A DNA stretch of 7,844 bases from contig VYDD01000067.1 of NCBI GenBank assembly GCA_009843625.1, positions 1 through 7,844 of the forward strand, read 5' to 3'. Shown piece by piece: positions 5,221 through 7,844 of this stretch. Positions within the stretch are counted from its first letter, which is position 1. Each line of letters begins with the position of its first letter. Source of the stretch: Gammaproteobacteria bacterium (GTDB taxonomy: Bacteria > Gemmatimonadota > Gemmatimonadetes > Longimicrobiales > Gaopeijiaceae). A program made the translations under genes and the position numbers. Under the pieces are notes generated by a model. That model did not search any database. It was given only the letters and a program-made list of their open reading frames with translations, and was not told the origin of the DNA.

Positions 5221-6597
5221 TCACCCGCACCGCGCCGCGACCGCCTCGATTGCCGCGTCGATCTCGGCGCGGGTGTTGAAGAAGTGAATCGACAGCCGGA
5301 AATCGCGCGGCTGCCGTACCGGCGACGCGAGGATCCCGTCGTCTTCGCGCAGGTCGTTGTAGAGCTGCGTGGCGTCGCACCCTTCCGGCAGTTCGAGCAC
5401 GAACACGCCCGACCGGTCCGGCCGCGTCCGCGGGGACGAAACGCCCAGCCCGTCCGCGCCATCGACCGCCTCGATCGCGTGCTCGACCAGCGACTGGATC
5501 CGCTCCTCGACCCGCGCCAGGCCGATGTCCTCCATCCACTCCACAGCGCGCGCGAAGCCGGCGAAGTCCGCGAGGGCGCGGGTGCCGAATTCGTAGCGGG
5601 CGGCGCTCGGAAGCAGGGTGTAGGCACCTTCGTAGTCCATGGTCGCGTGGCTGTGGGAGCCGGCCCAACTGAGCTGGACATCGTCGAGCAGCTCCCGGCG
5701 CACGAAGAGCGCGCCCGTGCCCTTCGGTCCCAGCAGCCACTTGTGGCCGCACGTCGAATAGCAGTCGCAGCCCAGTGCGCGGAAGTCGGTGGGGACGCAG
5801 CCGGGGCCCTGCGCGCCGTCGAGGTGGTAGCGGATGCCGCGCGAGTGGAGCAGCGCGCCCAGTTCGGCGGATTCGGCGGTACGCAACGTCCGTCCGTTGT
5901 TCCGGGACACATGGCTGATGCTCACCATGCGCGTACGGTCCGACAGCTGGCCGCGGACCTCGTCGAGGAGTTCCGTCGCCGTGCTCAGGTCGATCTCACG
6001 GATCACGATCCCGAATCTGTCCCGCAGGACGTACCATGGGATTACGTTCGCGGGGTGCTCCGTGTTGGAGATCACGACCTCGTCGCCCGGCATCCAGTTG
6101 AGGCTCCATGCGACGATGGAGATTCCCTCCGAGGTGCTGTGGGTGAGCGCGACCTCGTCGGCTTCGGCACCGAACACGCGCCCGAGTTGCGCCCGCAGGT
6201 CGGGTTCGATGCGGCCCATGTCGGTCGCGATGCGGGGCTCGGCAGGGCTTTCGTTCTGGAAGGCGAGGCGTTCCCGGACGTGGTCGATGACCGCCTCGGG
6301 CGAGGGGCCGATCCCCCCGGTCTGGAAGTAAAGGCTGCCGGTCGAGGCGGGGATTTCGGCGCGGGCGCGGGCTACCCAGGCCTCCTGGGGTGTCGTGAGG
6401 CCGGGCGGTCGCAAAGCCGCTTCCGCCTCCGGGCCGGTTGTGTGCTCAGCGCCCGCGCCATCCCTCCCGCCGAGCCAGGCGAGCCGCCCAACCGGCACCA
6501 CCGGGGCCAGCGCCAGCGCCCCCGCAGATCGGCGAAGAAAGCTGCGTCGGGGGATCGCCTCGGGCCTGAATCCCGGTAGAGAGTCTTCTGAAGCCAT
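5221..6597 (-). CDS. Tat-leader class V PLP-dependent aminotransferase
   Basis: This 458-residue enzyme is a fold-type I PLP aminotransferase of class V, nearest in pattern to the isopenicillin-N-epimerase/cysteine-desulfurase-like group. The N-terminus carries a twin-arginine motif, PRRSFLRRSAGALALAPVV (16-34), pointing to folded export to the periplasm. The PLP site is visible: Thr/Ser residues in LTHSTSEG (151-158), His181 in NTEHPAN, Asp260 in YHLDGAQG, and the Schiff-base Lys286 in STCGHKWLLGPKGTG. Arg434 in FRLSIHFFNT is the usual substrate-carboxylate Arg. The catalytic Cys loop of true cysteine desulfurases is absent, which argues against sulfur mobilisation. The ATG starts 5 bases after the stop of the propeller gene, so the two are probably cotranscribed. 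The real substrate is unknown. Confidence 0.88.
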   Translation of the reverse strand: MASEDSLPGFRPEAIPRRSFLRRSAGALALAPVVPVGRLAWLGGRDGAGAEHTTGPEAEAALRPPGLTTPQEAWVARARAEIPASTGSLYFQTGGIGPSPEAVIDHVRERLAFQNESPAEPRIATDMGRIEPDLRAQLGRVFGAEADEVALTHSTSEGISIVAWSLNWMPGDEVVISNTEHPANVIPWYVLRDRFGIVIREIDLSTATELLDEVRGQLSDRTRMVSISHVSRNNGRTLRTAESAELGALLHSRGIRYHLDGAQGPGCVPTDFRALGCDCYSTCGHKWLLGPKGTGALFVRRELLDDVQLSWAGSHSHATMDYEGAYTLLPSAARYEFGTRALADFAGFARAVEWMEDIGLARVEERIQSLVEHAIEAVDGADGLGVSSPRTRPDRSGVFVLELPEGCDATQLYNDLREDDGILASPVRQPRDFRLSIHFFNTRAEIDAAIEAVAARCG

Positions 6598-6602
6598 TCG
6601 TC

Positions 6603-7514
6603 TCAGCGAATTCCCGGCGGCAGTCTCTTCACCTCGATGACCGGAACATCGTACTCATCCCTCTCGATGAAGGCGACGAGGCCGTCGGGGCCGAATTCGT
6701 CCGGCATCCGCATCCGCCAGTCGAGCGTGCCCAGATAGCGGCCACCCGGTGTAAGCACGTCGATCGGACCGAGGTCTACGTCTGGTTCCTCTCCGCGTCG
6801 TTGAACCCACAGATTGCCTTCCCAGGTGGTGCGCAACGCGTGCAGCACCGGCACTTCCGGAAAGAACTGCATCTCTTCTATCGCTTGCACCTGGCCCGCG
6901 CGAAATCCTGCCAGCATCGCCCGAGCGGTCGGAGGGACGTTGCCAAGCCCCGGATCGTCGTCCGAGGTCAATTCCGCCAACTGGCGGTCAATCTCCGCCC
7001 GCCTCAGCCGACCGGTGACCGGCTGCGGGACGATTGGGCGGCGCAGGATCCGCAACATCTGGCCGGACGGCCCAGTCACCTTGATCGCATACGTGGAAGA
7101 ATCCGAAAACGCGATCCCGCCCCCCGGCAGCGCGTCAAAAACGAGAGGCGGCACGAATCCCCATACAGGGCCGCTCGCCACCTCGGACAAACTCCCGAAT
7201 CTCGCTTCGGTTCCCGGCGGAGCCCATGCTTCCACGAACGGCTCGACTCGCGCCTCCTCCGACGACAGGTCGGTGCGCATGATCTTGCGAATGCCGTCCG
7301 AGAAGATCGCTGCGCCCTCGCGGGTGGGGCGAGCTCCGTACGATTCAGACCTTGTCCAATAGACGACGTCTTGCAGGAAATCGAGGTCCGGTCTGTCGAA
7401 CGCCATCCGCACCATTCGCTCGAACGCGCCTTCGGGACCGAAGATATGGAAAGCCAGGCGTCTCACGTCCGTGACGACGATACGCCCGTCCGGCGGACGC
7501 GAGTGAATTCGCAT
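6603..7514 (-). CDS. Six-bladed beta-propeller protein, N-terminally truncated
   Basis: This 303-residue protein looks like the C-terminal two thirds of a six-bladed beta-propeller (NHL/TolB-like) protein. Blade-like repeats are PDGRIVVTD...FHIFGPEGAF (8-31), PGGGIAFSD...IKVTGPSGQ (130-152), WEGNLWVQRR...IDVLTPGGRYLGTL (231-264) and GPDGLVAFIE...IEVKRLP (275-298). Relatives normally have a signal peptide or lipoprotein leader and earlier blades. Here the ATG at 7514 opens in the middle of a blade and no leader is present. The in-frame sequence upstream runs only 24 codons to the TAG that also ends the recombinase gene, and has no start codon. The N-terminal part therefore appears lost at a junction between 7515 and 7586. 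It may be a non-functional remnant, although its frame is intact and it sits directly upstream of the aminotransferase. Confidence 0.75.
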   Translation of the reverse strand: MRIHSRPPDGRIVVTDVRRLAFHIFGPEGAFERMVRMAFDRPDLDFLQDVVYWTRSESYGARPTREGAAIFSDGIRKIMRTDLSSEEARVEPFVEAWAPPGTEARFGSLSEVASGPVWGFVPPLVFDALPGGGIAFSDSSTYAIKVTGPSGQMLRILRRPIVPQPVTGRLRRAEIDRQLAELTSDDDPGLGNVPPTARAMLAGFRAGQVQAIEEMQFFPEVPVLHALRTTWEGNLWVQRRGEEPDVDLGPIDVLTPGGRYLGTLDWRMRMPDEFGPDGLVAFIERDEYDVPVIEVKRLPPGIR

Positions 7515-7586
7515 CTTCCCATGGAAGTTGAACTTACGAGATTGGATGGGCGGATTCCAGCCGTTTGACTCCCGCCGATTGCGGAT

Positions 7587-7844
7587 CTAGCCGCGAGACC
7601 TTCTGCGGGCTTCCAGCGCCTTCCGAAGCTGTCCTTCGTCGGCCTTCTGATAGCACTGAAGCACCGTCTTGGCCGTCTTCCAACCCCCCAGCTCACACAG
7701 CACCTTGAGCGGCTGATCCATCAGGTCGCTGGCGAACTTCCGCCGAAGCGAGTGCCAGCCCCTTCCCGGCTTGGGCTCCAGCCCCGCCAGCCTCTCGGCT
7801 CTGACCCACCACCCTTGCGCCAGCGCGGATCCCATGCACTTCGA
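7587..7844 (-). CDS. Tyrosine recombinase (phage-type integrase), C-terminal part
   Basis: The last 85 residues of a tyrosine recombinase are present, and the gene runs off the right edge with its frame open. The catalytic-domain end is recognisable. The box II motif HSLRR supplies His31 and Arg34 (numbered from the window edge). The LGGWKTAKTVLQCYQKAD stretch supplies Trp55 at the His/Trp-III position and the nucleophile Tyr65. A basic tail (ARRRSRG) ends at a TAG. An internal ATG at 7835 is not a credible start because the N-terminal domains and Arg-I would be missing. Such enzymes integrate or excise mobile elements. The headless propeller gene directly downstream suggests that this is the edge of an inserted or rearranged segment. 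Confidence 0.85.
   Translation of the reverse strand, partial: SKCMGSALAQGWWVRAERLAGLEPKPGRGWHSLRRKFASDLMDQPLKVLCELGGWKTAKTVLQCYQKADEGQLRKALEARRRSRG

Noticed and set aside
4460..5287. Long plus-strand open frame (275 codons) crossing the symporter N-terminus and the repeats
   Set aside because: It is antisense to a clear transporter gene and then runs through stop-free repeat DNA; it shows no domain.
5284..6579. 431-codon plus-strand open frame
   Set aside because: It is antisense to the aminotransferase, whose PLP motifs establish the coding strand.
7463..7696. 77-codon minus-strand open frame spanning the recombinase/propeller junction
   Set aside because: It is out of frame with both recognisable proteins and its translation shows no domain.

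Overview
The window is a GC-rich bacterial segment with two convergent gene sets. The plus strand covers positions 43 to 2688 and the minus strand covers 7844 down to 2775. No rRNA, tRNA or CRISPR array was seen. Several traits together suggest a Gemmatimonadota-like or similar environmental Gram-negative bacterium: a six-bladed beta-propeller protein, a class V aminotransferase and a degenerate hydrolase that both carry twin-arginine-type leaders, and the very high GC with long spurious open frames. This placement is an inference from gene style, not from a marker gene.

Plus strand (43-2688) is one tightly packed operon of four genes. The first is a membrane-anchored alpha/beta hydrolase with an intact GHSYG nucleophile elbow. 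The second is an alpha/beta-hydrolase-fold protein whose three expected catalytic positions read Leu, Ala and Thr, so it looks like an exported pseudoenzyme. Third and fourth are a Phd/YefM-type antitoxin and a VapC-type PIN ribonuclease toxin. Genes 1/2 and 2/3 overlap by ATGA, and genes 3/4 are 2 bases apart, so the toxin-antitoxin pair has no promoter space of its own.

An 86-base convergent gap (2689-2774) holds an inverted repeat that may act as a terminator. On the minus strand, in transcription order, lie the C-terminus of a tyrosine recombinase cut by the window edge, an N-terminally truncated beta-propeller protein, a twin-arginine-leader PLP aminotransferase (5 bases downstream), a 279-base gap, a sodium:dicarboxylate/acidic amino acid symporter, and a metalloenzyme of the NicX/aminopeptidase M29-like family whose likely GTG start overlaps the symporter stop by 8 bases. 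The symporter and metalloenzyme look like an uptake-plus-catabolism pair for an acidic or amino-acid-like compound; the exact substrate cannot be read from the sequence.

The most unusual non-coding structure lies between the aminotransferase and the symporter. It is two blocks of three head-to-tail ~23-bp repeats (4955-5023 and 5116-5183) separated by exactly 92 bp. The first block ends inside a near-perfect Shine-Dalgarno sequence, which is followed at proper distance by a CTG codon and by no ATG, GTG or TTG. The right edge, where the recombinase meets a headless propeller gene, looks like a recombination junction.
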